Below, piece after piece: positions 1 through 8,868 of a stretch of 64,000 nt of DNA. This stretch comes from Litorimonas sp963972195 (GTDB taxonomy: Bacteria; Pseudomonadota; Alphaproteobacteria; Caulobacterales; Maricaulaceae), in contig CAXATH010000013.1 of NCBI GenBank assembly GCA_963972195.1, positions 1 through 64,000 on the forward strand, read 5' to 3'. The notes below the pieces were generated by a model. The model was not told the origin of the DNA. It did not search any database and saw nothing but the letters and a program-made list of their open reading frames with translations. The position numbers and the translations under genes were made by a program. The first letter of the stretch is position 1. The number at the start of each line of letters is the position of its first letter.

Positions 1-312
<312 letters not shown>

Positions 313-330
313 GAGTTAAACTGACTGTGT

Positions 331-391
331 CGTTATTCACTGACGTTGAAATATAAATATTTCAGCGTTTGTGCGTTTCAAAGAAATAACG
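331..391 (-). other. rRNA leader hairpin and boxA-like segment
   Basis: In the 16S leader, CGTTATT at 331-337 pairs with AATAACG at 385-391. Inside this a second stem (344-367, core TGAAATAT/ATATTTCA) closes on a two-base loop. On the minus strand the segment near 371-388 reads TTTCTTTGAAAC, similar to a boxA antitermination element. The pairing is seen directly; a role in antitermination or RNase III processing is inferred from position. Confidence 0.45.
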
Positions 392-641
392 AAAACCTCT
401 TAAATGACAAAAGTCATCCAAGCGATTTCATTATTTTCATAAAGAGAAACGTCAACAACAGTCGTTTAAGAAATGTGCGTCCTGTTACCAGGTCCGCTCA
501 CAGCTAAACGCCGCCTGCGTCTCTCTTCCCAATATTTACGATGTCAAACAGCGAAAAAAGTGCACCGCACTCTTTCCAAAATAAATGCCCCTTGCGAGGG
601 GCGCCGCTCGGTGTGGGTCAGTGCCCGCCGCCGAGGAGCGC

Positions 642-670
642 TATATAGGGGGGTGGATTTTTTTCCGCAA
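642..670 (-). promoter_or_regulatory. rRNA operon promoter
   Basis: On the minus strand, TTGCGG (665-670) and TATATA (642-647) are separated by exactly 17 bp. They are followed by a GC-rich discriminator (GCGCTCCTCGGCGG), as is usual for stringently controlled rRNA promoters. Transcription would start near 635 and give a leader of about 320 nt. An AT-rich stretch upstream (671-770) could act as an UP element. A weaker alternative (TTGACG near 447-452) is closer to the gene but has a poor -10. Confidence 0.7.
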
Positions 671-1274
671 CACCTTTTTTCACAAAAATGCAGAAAAACT
701 ATTTTCTTCCCTACAAAAAGCTATTGAGCATCGAAAACCCCCATAAAACCGTAGTTTTTTAAAACTACTTATCCACAGGCTTGTGGAAAACAACAGCGTT
801 TTGTCGACTTTTAAGTGCCCACAAGGCCTTTTTCAGTCTTTTCATGAGTATTTTCCGGACAAACTTTATATCAGAAAACACAGAAAAGAGCAATTCGAAC
901 GACATTTTTCCTGAATCAGGTCCAACAATCATCGAAATGAGTCTGAAAAAAACCGAATTTTTATCTGAAAAAAGTCAGAATTATTTTTCCAGAGAGAAGA
1001 AAAACCTGATTCCTCGATTTTGAGCTGGAGAAAACTCTGCAAATGAATCGGTTTTGAACCCGAATATCTTGCTACCGATCAATCTGAGGCGGCTTCGTTC
1101 GAGCGATTTTTCAGTTTCGATCCGAATTTTGACAGGGGATGTCTAAGCCGGAGCTTCTCTATGGGACACATCTCGAGGTTTTGAGAGCCTAGATCTCAAG
1201 CCAGTTTCCGAATTCGGCGTTGAAATTCACCTGACTTGATCATTGGAAATTAAATTCCTGGGTGGCTGACTGAC
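671..1274. other. AT-rich intergenic region upstream of the rRNA operon
   Basis: About 600 bp without a convincing gene; open frames here have no start signals and no recognisable protein pattern. It contains a facing pair of DnaA-box-like 9-mers at 769-790. It also has three GANTC sites (913-917, 1008-1012, 1045-1049) and many A/T runs. It may hold promoter upstream elements for the rRNA operon and the 3' end of the serine-hydrolase transcript. Nothing else was recognised. Confidence 0.5.
769..790. promoter_or_regulatory. Inverted pair of DnaA-box-like sites
   Basis: TTATCCACA at 769-777 matches the DnaA box consensus TTATNCACA exactly. TGTGGAAAA at 782-790 is the same box on the other strand with one mismatch. 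The two face each other across a four-base gap. Such pairs occur in origins and in DnaA-regulated promoters. No replication gene lies nearby, so the function is uncertain. Confidence 0.45.
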
Positions 1275-2549
1275 TTAGTCTTGTGCCTCATCTTGAGTTT
1301 GGGACAAAGCCAGAGCCTGAAAGCTGTCATGTAAAGGTGGATTTTCGCCCCCCATAAATTGCAGCATCATAATGCCGAACGCATCATTCTTGGGATCAAC
1401 GTAGAAAGTTGTACGCGCGAGTCCGTCCCAACCCCATTGCCCCACTTGCCGCCCGGCTTGTTTTTCCTGCTCCGGCGTTGCTGATATTTGCACAGCTCCA
1501 CCATAACCAAAGCCGATCCCTGTCTCGCCGCCCAGCCAAGGCATCATAAAGATGTCATCCGGGTCCATTTGATTGCTCATCATGGCCTCAACAGTTTCCC
1601 GCTCTAATATCTTTGTGCCGTTATAAGTCCCGCCCTCGACCATTAATTCCGCGAATTTGGCGTAGTCCCCAAGAGTGGAAATGACCCCGCCCCCAGGATT
1701 CTGGTATGCGTTCTCTTTCAGGAAGGTTGAGGTCTGGCCGTCTTCGGCCACCACAAAGGTCCCATCCTCTTGCAAAAAATAGTTACTGACAAAGCGGGGT
1801 TTCTGGTCGGGCGTGACGTAAAAACCCGTTTCCGTCATTCCGAGGGGATCAAAAAGCCGCTCCCGCATAACGTCACCATAATTCTTATCGGTCACAACCT
1901 CGATGATCCGGCCTAATACATCAATTGAAAAGCTGTAATACCAACCCGTTCCCGGCTGGGAATGCAGAGGCAGCTGAACGAGCTTGTTCATCTTCGCTTC
2001 TAAATCTTCCTCGAGATTGAAAATGTCCGCGTCCATATAGGCTTTCTCAATCGGATTAGCCTGGCCAAATATGCCATAAGCCAGTCCGCCTCGGTGAAGG
2101 AGCAGATCCTTAATCGTCATCGGAACGGCTTGTGGCTCAAAACTCAAAGCACCCGACTCGCCAAGAGTCGCCACTTTCATCTGGCCTATCTGGGGGACAT
2201 AGTCAGAAACAGGATCGTTTAACGCGATTTTCCCTTCCTCAACCAAATCCATTATCACTGCAGAGGTCATGGGTTTTGTCATGGAGTAGATCCGAAAAAC
2301 GCTGTCCTCTGTCAGAGCGACACCGCGCTCCCGATCCCCAAGGCCAAAAGCGTTCTCATAGACAATCTGACCTTCATCATAAACGAGCGCTGAAACGCCA
2401 ATGACTTTGCCCTCTTCGACCGCCCCGGCTAAGAGGCTGTCCATTGCCGCATTATCAAATTCTGGGGCAGCTCTTTCTGACACATCGTCGCTTTGGGCCG
2501 AACAGCCAATGATAAGAGCGGACGTCAGAAGGAGGAGTGTCTTTTTCAT
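1275..2549 (-). CDS. Serine hydrolase lipoprotein, beta-lactamase class C/EstB family
   Basis: This 424-residue protein begins with a lipoprotein signal (LIIG then Cys16), so it is probably anchored in the envelope. The active-site SxxK motif is Ser89-Met-Thr-Lys92 (SMTK). A tyrosine motif follows around YYSFS, where the usual third-position Asn is replaced, as in EstB-type esterases. The length fits the beta-lactamase/penicillin-binding-like superfamily (PF00144). Members are esterases, D-amino-peptidases or beta-lactamases, and the substrate cannot be read from the sequence. It ends about 100 bp upstream of the next minus-strand gene's 3' end and looks monocistronic. Confidence 0.88.
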   Translation of the reverse strand: MKKTLLLLTSALIIGCSAQSDDVSERAAPEFDNAAMDSLLAGAVEEGKVIGVSALVYDEGQIVYENAFGLGDRERGVALTEDSVFRIYSMTKPMTSAVIMDLVEEGKIALNDPVSDYVPQIGQMKVATLGESGALSFEPQAVPMTIKDLLLHRGGLAYGIFGQANPIEKAYMDADIFNLEEDLEAKMNKLVQLPLHSQPGTGWYYSFSIDVLGRIIEVVTDKNYGDVMRERLFDPLGMTETGFYVTPDQKPRFVSNYFLQEDGTFVVAEDGQTSTFLKENAYQNPGGGVISTLGDYAKFAELMVEGGTYNGTKILERETVEAMMSNQMDPDDIFMMPWLGGETGIGFGYGGAVQISATPEQEKQAGRQVGQWGWDGLARTTFYVDPKNDAFGIMMLQFMGGENPPLHDSFQALALSQTQDEAQD

Positions 2550-2647
2550 GAGTCGACTGTGCGAAAGACAGCGACAAGAAGCAAGAGAATTTCAAAAAGT
2601 GCCGGCGAAAAACACGTGACATTATAATAGGCAGATTTTTATCTGTC

Positions 2648-3757
2648 TTAGAGCGTAAATCGCGTGTCCTCTTTTTCGCCTAAAATCATCTCAGCCATCA
2701 GCTCGCCGGAGCCCGTACAGAGGGTCCATCCCATATGTCCGTGACCGGTATTCACCCAAAGATTCGGGATCGATGTCGCGCTGATATAAGGCCGTCCCCG
2801 CGGCGAGATGGGACGCAGGCCAGACCAAACTTCACGCGCCGGAGATAAGACAGACATAATATCCGGCGCCAAATGGAACCAGCGTTTCAATAGAGGCTGC
2901 GCACTCGCTTCGCCCAGCGTGCCGGAGAACCGGAGGGTTTGGCCCAAGACCGTCATAGCGGAGCGGCTCTCCGCGTCCATAATGGGCTGCTCCGACAGCT
3001 CGATATTCGGCCTGTCAAAATTGACCGCAAATCCCCTCGATGACGATAAGGGCAGCCGAATTCCCATTTGCGCCAGAACCTCGGCGCTTTGCGGACCTGC
3101 GCAAACGACGACGTGGTCGCAGTCAAAAATATGACCTCGCAGCTGAGCTGTAATACCATCGCGGCCCTGACGGAGCTTCAAATCACTTGCTTTATATATA
3201 AAGACGGCGCCGTTCTCTGATAGGCGGGCTTTCAAGACCTGGCCGTATTGATAGGCGTCACCGCTTCGGTCTTGGGGGAAATGCAGAGCAAGATGTCCCA
3301 GCGTTTTCACCGCATCGGAAACCAGATCCGCCTGAAGCCCAACGGACAAATAGAAATCCTGAGCTGCCTGGGCCTCGCGGCTGTTTTCAAATACCTGATA
3401 ACAGCCTGCCGGACGGGTCAGCGCTTCCCCCAAACCAAGAGACTGAAACCTCTCCAGTAAAAGCGTTTGCGAATCTTTGGCTAAACGCAGGACAGTCTTT
3501 GTCGCCTCGAGATCAAAGCTCTCGTCCCCGCTCGATATCCAAGGACGGGATTGGCTGGGATGGATCATCCCCGAATTTGAATAGCTGGTGCCGTGCATCG
3601 CCCCAGACCGCGCATCAGTTACGGTAACGTCAGCGCCTCGCCTCTGGAGTGAGTCCGCCGTGGACAGCCCGATCAAGCCGGCTCCCATCACGAGTATTTT
3701 TGGCGGTCTGACCATTCTTCGCGGTATAATCACCCTCTCAAAAAGGGAAAGCCGCAT
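2648..3757 (-). CDS. FAD-dependent amino-acid oxidase/dehydrogenase, DadA-like
   Basis: A DAO-family flavoprotein (PF01266). An N-terminal Rossmann motif GAGLIG precedes an acidic residue at the end of the second strand (TVTDAR), as expected for FAD binding. The C-terminal segment VNTGHGHMGWTLCTGSG is typical of D-amino-acid dehydrogenase small subunits, which oxidatively deaminate D-amino acids and pass electrons to the respiratory chain. At 369 residues it is shorter than DadA (about 410-430), so a related substrate is possible. An internal ATG at 3715 (MVRPPKILVMG) puts the dinucleotide-binding strand at the usual distance and may be the true start; neither start has a clear ribosome-binding site. 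Confidence 0.8.
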   Translation of the reverse strand: MRLSLFERVIIPRRMVRPPKILVMGAGLIGLSTADSLQRRGADVTVTDARSGAMHGTSYSNSGMIHPSQSRPWISSGDESFDLEATKTVLRLAKDSQTLLLERFQSLGLGEALTRPAGCYQVFENSREAQAAQDFYLSVGLQADLVSDAVKTLGHLALHFPQDRSGDAYQYGQVLKARLSENGAVFIYKASDLKLRQGRDGITAQLRGHIFDCDHVVVCAGPQSAEVLAQMGIRLPLSSSRGFAVNFDRPNIELSEQPIMDAESRSAMTVLGQTLRFSGTLGEASAQPLLKRWFHLAPDIMSVLSPAREVWSGLRPISPRGRPYISATSIPNLWVNTGHGHMGWTLCTGSGELMAEMILGEKEDTRFTL

Positions 3758-3810
3758 TTGCAGAAATTTTTAAGCTCCCTGCAAACGCGGCCAAAAGAGT
3801 GATTGGGCCC

Positions 3811-4533
3811 CTAAACTTCCGGTAAATCCTTGGCGCGAGTTTCGTCGAGATAGCGGGCAGACTTCGGCTTCAATGTCTTTTCATCCATATCCAGCAAGAG
3901 GGGATTACCAGTTGGGAACTCAAAGCCGGGAATGTCATCATCCGGAACGCCGAAGATTTCTTTCATCAGCGCGCGAAGACTATTGCCGTGTGCGGAGATG
4001 ATAAGATTAGAGCCGGCTTTCAGATGCGGCACGATTTGGGACTTATAATAAGGCAGAACCCGCTCTGTCGTCATTTTCAGGCTCTCGCCCGTCGGAAGTT
4101 CACTCGGCGCGATATGGTTATACTTCACTTCCTTTGAAGGGTGATATTCATGGCTCTCATCAATTTGCGGCGGCGGCACGTCAAAGCTACGGCGCCAGAT
4201 GTGAACCTGTTCGTCTCCGTGTTTGTCACGAGTCTCTTGTTTGTTCAGACCCGTCAGCCCACCATAGTGACGTTCATTCAAATGCCAGTCTTTCGTGACC
4301 GGAATATACATTTGATCAATCCCTTCGAGCGCCAGCCATAATGTCTTGATCGCCCGTTTTTGATAAGAGGTGAAAGCGGCGTCAAACTGAATGCCTTCTT
4401 TCAATATCAATTCACCCGCTTTGTTCGCTTCGGCAATCCCCTCTTCTGTCAGGTCAACATCGACCCAACCGGTAAAGCGGTTTTCCAGATTCCATTGCGA
4501 TTGTCCGTGACGAACGAGAATGAGTTGGGTCAT
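3811..4533 (-). CDS. gpmA: 2,3-bisphosphoglycerate-dependent phosphoglycerate mutase
   Basis: Glycolytic/gluconeogenic enzyme that interconverts 3- and 2-phosphoglycerate in the cytoplasm through a phosphohistidine. The RHGQSQWN motif carries the catalytic His9. LNERHYGGL supplies the catalytic Glu region, and the second His is in ISAHGNSLR near the C-terminus. The length of 240 residues is within the normal range for the cofactor-dependent enzyme. It is transcribed in the same direction as the downstream DadA-like gene, with a gap of about 50 bp. The identification rests on strong motif agreement across the whole protein. Confidence 0.95.
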   Translation of the reverse strand: MTQLILVRHGQSQWNLENRFTGWVDVDLTEEGIAEANKAGELILKEGIQFDAAFTSYQKRAIKTLWLALEGIDQMYIPVTKDWHLNERHYGGLTGLNKQETRDKHGDEQVHIWRRSFDVPPPQIDESHEYHPSKEVKYNHIAPSELPTGESLKMTTERVLPYYKSQIVPHLKAGSNLIISAHGNSLRALMKEIFGVPDDDIPGFEFPTGNPLLLDMDEKTLKPKSARYLDETRAKDLPEV

Positions 4534-4626
4534 TTTAAAGTATTCCTTTTATCTCTGTCATTCCGCACACCGCAAAACGATGGCGGAAAAGGTCAAAAGT
4601 TAGCTAGCCTATTATAATGTAGAGGT

Positions 4627-7461
4627 CTAATGCGCATCGTTCCAATTTTTCGCCGCGTGCGCCTCCACTTCTAGAGGCACGCTGATATTCACAGCCGGCA
4701 TGGCCGCGTTTTCCATGGCGGGTTTGACGGCGGCAATGAGGTCGTGGGCGTTTTTCTCCGGCACTTCGAACACCAATTCATCGTGTACTTGCAGAAGCAG
4801 CCTGGCGCCATCGACTTTGGAAATCGCCTCGGGCATACGGAGCATAGCGCGGCGCATGATATCTGCGGCGGCGCCTTGGATGGGCGCGTTAATGGCTTGA
4901 CGTTCGGCGAAAGCGCGCATCATCTGATTGCTGTCCTTGATGCCGCTGATATGGCATTTGCGGCCAAAAATGGTTTTGACGTAACCGTCTTCGCGCGCCC
5001 GCTCTTTCGTGTCTTCCATATAGGCTTTAATGCCGGGGAATTTTTCAAAATATTTATTGATGTATTCGCCTGCCTCTGTGCGGCTGATGCCAATGTTTTT
5101 CGCAAGGCCAAAGGCGCTGATGCCGTAAATAATGCCGAAGTTAATCGCTTTGGCGTTACGGCGCGTCTCCGGCGTCATTTCATCGAGCGGCACATTGAAC
5201 ATCTCGCTGGCAGTCAGAGCGTGGATATCGACCCCGTCGGCAAAGGCCTGCTTCATCGTCGTCAGATCCGCAACATGAGCCAAAAGGCGCAGCTCGATTT
5301 GGGAATAATCCGCCGCGACCAGAACATGGCCTGTTTCCGCAACAAAGGCGTTACGGATTTTACGGCCTTCTTCGGTGCGGATCGGGATATTTTGTAAATT
5401 CGGGTCCGAGGAAGAAAGCCGCCCGGTTGTCGTCGCCGCAAGCGAAAAGCTCGTATGGACGCGGCCCGTATGGTCGTTAATTTGCTTAACGAGTGCGTCG
5501 GAATAGGTTGACTTCAGTTTAGAGAAGCCTCGCCAATCGAGAATTATACGGGGCAGCGCTTCGCCATTGTCGGCGAGCTTTTCCAGAATATCAACGCCGG
5601 TTTTCCACGCACCCGTCTTGGTTTTCTTGCCGCCTTCCAGTCCCATTTCGTCAAACAGGATTTCGCCGATCTGTTTGGGCGAGCCGAGATTAAATTTGGT
5701 CCCGGCAAGTTCATAGGCTTCGTCCTCAAGTCCCGCCATTTTCTGCGCGAACATGCCTGACAGGCGGGAAAGCTCGGCGCGGTCGACTTTGACGCCTTCA
5801 TTTTCCATTTTAGCCACAACCGCCGGCAAGCCTCGATCCATGGTTTCGTAGACGGTAGCGACTTGCTCTCCGGCGAGTTTGGGCTTGAGGAATTTCCAAA
5901 GGCGAAGCGTCACATCGGCGTCTTCGGCGGCATAAGGCGTAGCGACATCCAGAGAAATTTGGTCAAAGGTTTTCTGGGCCTTGCCCGTGCCGGCAATGTC
6001 CTTGAAGGCGATCGGCTTATGACCGAAATGCATCTCGCATAGAGCGTCCATACCGTGATTATGAAGTCCCGTGCCGAGCGCGTAAGAAATCAACATAGTG
6101 TCATCATAAGGCGCCGGATACAGATCGTAGCGTTGGAACACGCCCAAATCATACTTGAAGTTCTGTCCGACCTTCAGAACGCCGGGCGCATGAAGCAGCG
6201 GCTTCAAAATCTCGAGTGCCTCATCTGCCGGAATTTGCTTTGGAGCGTCTCCGCCAAACATGTCCCCGCCGCCCCCGTCTTTTCCGACATGGGCGAGCGG
6301 GATATAGCAAGCTTCGTTTTCATCGACAGCAAGACACACGCCCACCATCTTTGCCGCGGCGCTATCGAGACTATCTGTTTCCAAATCCACAGCCACGACG
6401 CCTGTTTCAAAGCCTCGCTTTACCCAGTGCTTCAAAGTCTCCGCGTCCTGAACGCAGACATATTTCTTTTTATCAAAAGCGATGTTTTCCGGCATTTCTC
6501 GCTCAACTGGTGCGATCTCTTCTGCGGCGTCATCATCTTTGCGAAGCCCGTCGGTTTCGCCTTCCCCTAACTGCGCCCTCACCCGCGCGGTAAGCGTGCG
6601 GAACGTCATGCGCTCTAGAAAGTCAAATAGCTCATCAACATCCGGGTCAGAAACAGCGAAGTCTTCCAGCTCCGTCTCGACCTCGACATCAGTTTTCAGT
6701 GTGACGAGCTGTTTGGAAATCAGGGCCATTTCCTTATTTGCCATCAGTTTTTCGCGGCGACCCTTTTGCGGAATTTCTTCGGCGTGATCGAGCAGGTTCT
6801 CGAGCGTGCCGTATTCGTCCAAAAGCAAGACAGCTGTTTTCACGCCAATCCCGGGAACGCCGGGAATATTATCAACAGAATCTCCGGCCAAGGCCTGGAC
6901 GTCAATAACGCGGTCCGGCGAAACACCGAATTTTTCTTTGACCTGCGCAACGCCGATATCCTTATTCTTCATCGTATCGAGCATGACCACTTTATCCGTC
7001 ACCAATTGCATCAGGTCTTTGTCGGAACTGATAATCGTGACCCGCGCGCCTTTCGCCTCGGCCTGGCGGGCATAAGTCGCAATCAGATCGTCGGCCTCAA
7101 ATCCGTCCATTTCGACAGAAGGCGAGCCAAATGCACGCGTTGCATCCCGGACCCAAGGAAATTGAGGCACCAGATCTTCGGGCGGCGCGGAGCGGTTTGC
7201 CTTATATTGGTCATAAATATCATTACGAAAGGTCTGGCTGCCCGCATCAAATATTACGGCGAAATGGGTTGGACGAGCGGCGTTGTTCTGGCCCTGAAGG
7301 AGTTTGAACAGCATATTGGAAAATCCGGCCACGGCTCCGACCGGCGCGCCGTCCGTTTTGCGTGTCAGCGGCGGCAAGGCATGGTAAGCCCGAAATATAT
7401 ATCCGGATCCGTCAACGAGGACGACATGGGAATTTTTATCAACGGGGGCGGATTTGGACAT
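4627..7461 (-). CDS. polA: DNA polymerase I
   Basis: A full-length 944-residue Pol I. The N-terminal 5'-3' exonuclease domain (about 1-300) has the VDGSGYIFRAYHA opening and acidic metal-site clusters such as DGFEADDLI. The 3'-5' proofreading domain (about 335-535) keeps its first acidic motif (DLETDS), so proofreading is probably active. The polymerase domain carries motif A (DYSQIELR), motif B (RRNAKAINFGIIYG) and motif C (VHDEL). It fills gaps during Okazaki-fragment maturation and excision repair. It is divergently oriented from the TonB-like gene, with about 140 bp between them. Confidence 0.98.
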   Translation of the reverse strand: MSKSAPVDKNSHVVLVDGSGYIFRAYHALPPLTRKTDGAPVGAVAGFSNMLFKLLQGQNNAARPTHFAVIFDAGSQTFRNDIYDQYKANRSAPPEDLVPQFPWVRDATRAFGSPSVEMDGFEADDLIATYARQAEAKGARVTIISSDKDLMQLVTDKVVMLDTMKNKDIGVAQVKEKFGVSPDRVIDVQALAGDSVDNIPGVPGIGVKTAVLLLDEYGTLENLLDHAEEIPQKGRREKLMANKEMALISKQLVTLKTDVEVETELEDFAVSDPDVDELFDFLERMTFRTLTARVRAQLGEGETDGLRKDDDAAEEIAPVEREMPENIAFDKKKYVCVQDAETLKHWVKRGFETGVVAVDLETDSLDSAAAKMVGVCLAVDENEACYIPLAHVGKDGGGGDMFGGDAPKQIPADEALEILKPLLHAPGVLKVGQNFKYDLGVFQRYDLYPAPYDDTMLISYALGTGLHNHGMDALCEMHFGHKPIAFKDIAGTGKAQKTFDQISLDVATPYAAEDADVTLRLWKFLKPKLAGEQVATVYETMDRGLPAVVAKMENEGVKVDRAELSRLSGMFAQKMAGLEDEAYELAGTKFNLGSPKQIGEILFDEMGLEGGKKTKTGAWKTGVDILEKLADNGEALPRIILDWRGFSKLKSTYSDALVKQINDHTGRVHTSFSLAATTTGRLSSSDPNLQNIPIRTEEGRKIRNAFVAETGHVLVAADYSQIELRLLAHVADLTTMKQAFADGVDIHALTASEMFNVPLDEMTPETRRNAKAINFGIIYGISAFGLAKNIGISRTEAGEYINKYFEKFPGIKAYMEDTKERAREDGYVKTIFGRKCHISGIKDSNQMMRAFAERQAINAPIQGAAADIMRRAMLRMPEAISKVDGARLLLQVHDELVFEVPEKNAHDLIAAVKPAMENAAMPAVNISVPLEVEAHAAKNWNDAH

Positions 7462-7551
7462 ATACTCACTTACCGTAGGCTTAAGGTAATCTGGGATTTA
7501 AGGCTAAGAGGGTTTTGAGGGGAAGGGCGCAGGAATTCAATAGTGCAGTTG

Positions 7552-7572
7552 CGGTTTGGTTTGTATAAACCG
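7552..7572. promoter_or_regulatory. Inverted repeat in the polA/tonB-like divergent region
   Basis: CGGTTT at 7552-7557 and AAACCG at 7567-7572 form an inverted repeat, with a nested GGTTT/AAACC pair at 7558-7571. It lies between the divergent polA and TonB-like starts, about 30 bp before the latter. It could be an operator or a small hairpin. No regulator can be named from the sequence. Confidence 0.3.
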
Positions 7573-7600
7573 TAAGAGTGAATGGGAATGAGGACAGACT

Positions 7601-8545
7601 TTGTATCAGGACATTGACGATATAGATGCCGAGGACGGCCAGGAGGCCGGGTCGTCACCGCCTGTCTGGCGGCGACCAAAAGGCTTGATGGCTCTGACCG
7701 GCTTGGGGCTGCTGGCACTTGTTCTCGTTCTGAGCATTTTCTTTAGGGAGCAGGCGCCTACCCCTGCCAAACCCGACCTCTCACAAACAGAAGCGGCGAC
7801 CAAAGCCTACCTCACAGCGATTTCCGAGCAAGACCCGGCGCTTCGCCGCGCAAGGCTGAGCGACTATCTTCTAACCTTTGAAAACGGCGCGCATGAAACA
7901 GCTGTTCAGGCGCAAATTGACGTCATCAACCGGTTTGAAGGAGATGATTGGGAACAGGTGCAGCTCACGGCCTATAATCCACGGCTTGCTAAAGATATCA
8001 AACTCGGCGTGTTAAAGCGTTATGAGGAAAAATGGGGTGGGTCACTATTAGGCGGCCGTGAGAACGATATTGAACGCTTAAGAGTAGAAATTATTGAATC
8101 AAAGGCCCCAACCATTCTTCCCGACAGAAGCCTGGAGGGACAGGAAAGCGGGATAACCGAGACTGTGCCAGATAATTTTCTGGCGGGCGGGCCTGGCTTT
8201 GCGGCTCCGGACTCCTCGAATAATCCGGCCGGAACCTTCCCGTCTCTAACAGAAAAAATAGAGATTATTCCGGCGCGTGTCAGGCGCGAGAGCGATCCTC
8301 ATTATCCAAGATCAGCGGAGCGCCGGGGCGTTGCCGGGAGGGTGACCCTTCTCTTGAGTGTTGATGCAAGGGGACGGGTGGTCATGACAGAAGTTGCGAA
8401 TATCAAGGCGGATAGTTATCAACGCGACTTCATCAGGGCGGCGGAACGCGCTGCTATGAGAACCCGGTTTTACCCGAGAACTGAAAATGGACGGCCCGTG
8501 CCTGAAACAGGCATCTCAAGAACCTATCATTTCAGGGTGGAGTAA
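7601..8545 (+). CDS. TonB-like energy-transducer protein
   Basis: A 314-residue protein with a cytoplasmic N-terminus, one membrane segment (about 28-47, LMALTGLGLLALVLVLSIFF) and a long periplasmic part. It ends in a TonB C-terminal domain (about 225-314) with the pattern YPRSAERRGVAGRVTLLLSV followed by an aromatic-rich end. TonB proteins couple the proton-motive force to outer-membrane receptors. No exbB/exbD or receptor gene is adjacent, so the partner is unknown. The start is a TTG with a well-placed GAGGA six bases upstream; the nearby ATG triplets are out of frame. The cytoplasmic N-terminus and long linker are unlike classical TonB. Confidence 0.8.
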   Translation: MYQDIDDIDAEDGQEAGSSPPVWRRPKGLMALTGLGLLALVLVLSIFFREQAPTPAKPDLSQTEAATKAYLTAISEQDPALRRARLSDYLLTFENGAHETAVQAQIDVINRFEGDDWEQVQLTAYNPRLAKDIKLGVLKRYEEKWGGSLLGGRENDIERLRVEIIESKAPTILPDRSLEGQESGITETVPDNFLAGGPGFAAPDSSNNPAGTFPSLTEKIEIIPARVRRESDPHYPRSAERRGVAGRVTLLLSVDARGRVVMTEVANIKADSYQRDFIRAAERAAMRTRFYPRTENGRPVPETGISRTYHFRVE

Positions 8546-8567
8546 TTTCGCCTCCGCTGGGCGATTA

Positions 8568-8768
8568 TTAATGCTCGTCGTCTACGGCGTTTTCGTCTAA
8601 AACAAAGACGCGGTCGCAATATTTACAGCGCACCTTTGTATCCTGCCCCATATCCAGCCAGGTTCTCGGATGGCCCAGAGCGACGCCGCTCCCATCGCAG
8701 GCAACCCGTTTCGTCTTCACAACTGTAATGTCGTCATGGTTCTGGGAAATTTCATTTGAATTTGACAT
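8568..8768 (-). CDS. Small zinc-finger protein, zf-CHCC family (NDUFS6-like)
   Basis: A 66-residue protein with the zf-CHCC pattern: a Cys and His near ACDGSG..GHP, then CKYCDRVF. In mitochondria the homologous domain is the complex I accessory subunit NDUFS6, and alphaproteobacteria commonly carry this small version. It probably binds one zinc ion. It is convergent with the TonB-like gene, with only 22 bp between stops. The assignment rests on the Cys/His spacing and the G-H-P context. Confidence 0.85.
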   Translation of the reverse strand: MSNSNEISQNHDDITVVKTKRVACDGSGVALGHPRTWLDMGQDTKVRCKYCDRVFVLDENAVDDEH

Positions 8769-8868
8769 GCAAAGCCTGCGCGTGATGTGTAGGAGGGACT
8801 TTGTTAGATTTATGCGATAGAATCGTCAACGGGCGGTTTCATCCCACCGGCAATATTTGGACAAAATT

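Noticed and set aside
447..470. Alternative rRNA promoter with TTGACG
   Set aside because: The -10 region at the right spacing is poor and lies inside the leader; the TTGCGG-17-TATATA promoter at 642-670 is much better.
473..727. 84-residue frame in the rRNA leader
   Set aside because: It lies across the rRNA promoter and leader on the opposite strand; Arg-rich and without a start signal.
781..1023. 80-residue frame in the AT-rich region
   Set aside because: Low-complexity Ser/Lys/Phe content in an AT-rich regulatory gap, with no RBS and no family pattern.
4744..5397. 217-residue open frame on the plus strand opposite polA
   Set aside because: It lies wholly inside the polymerase domain of a well-recognised polA; the product has no family pattern and no ribosome-binding site.
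6766..7518. 250-residue open frame opposite the 5' part of polA
   Set aside because: A shadow of the exonuclease domain coding; the protein pattern is unrelated to known families.
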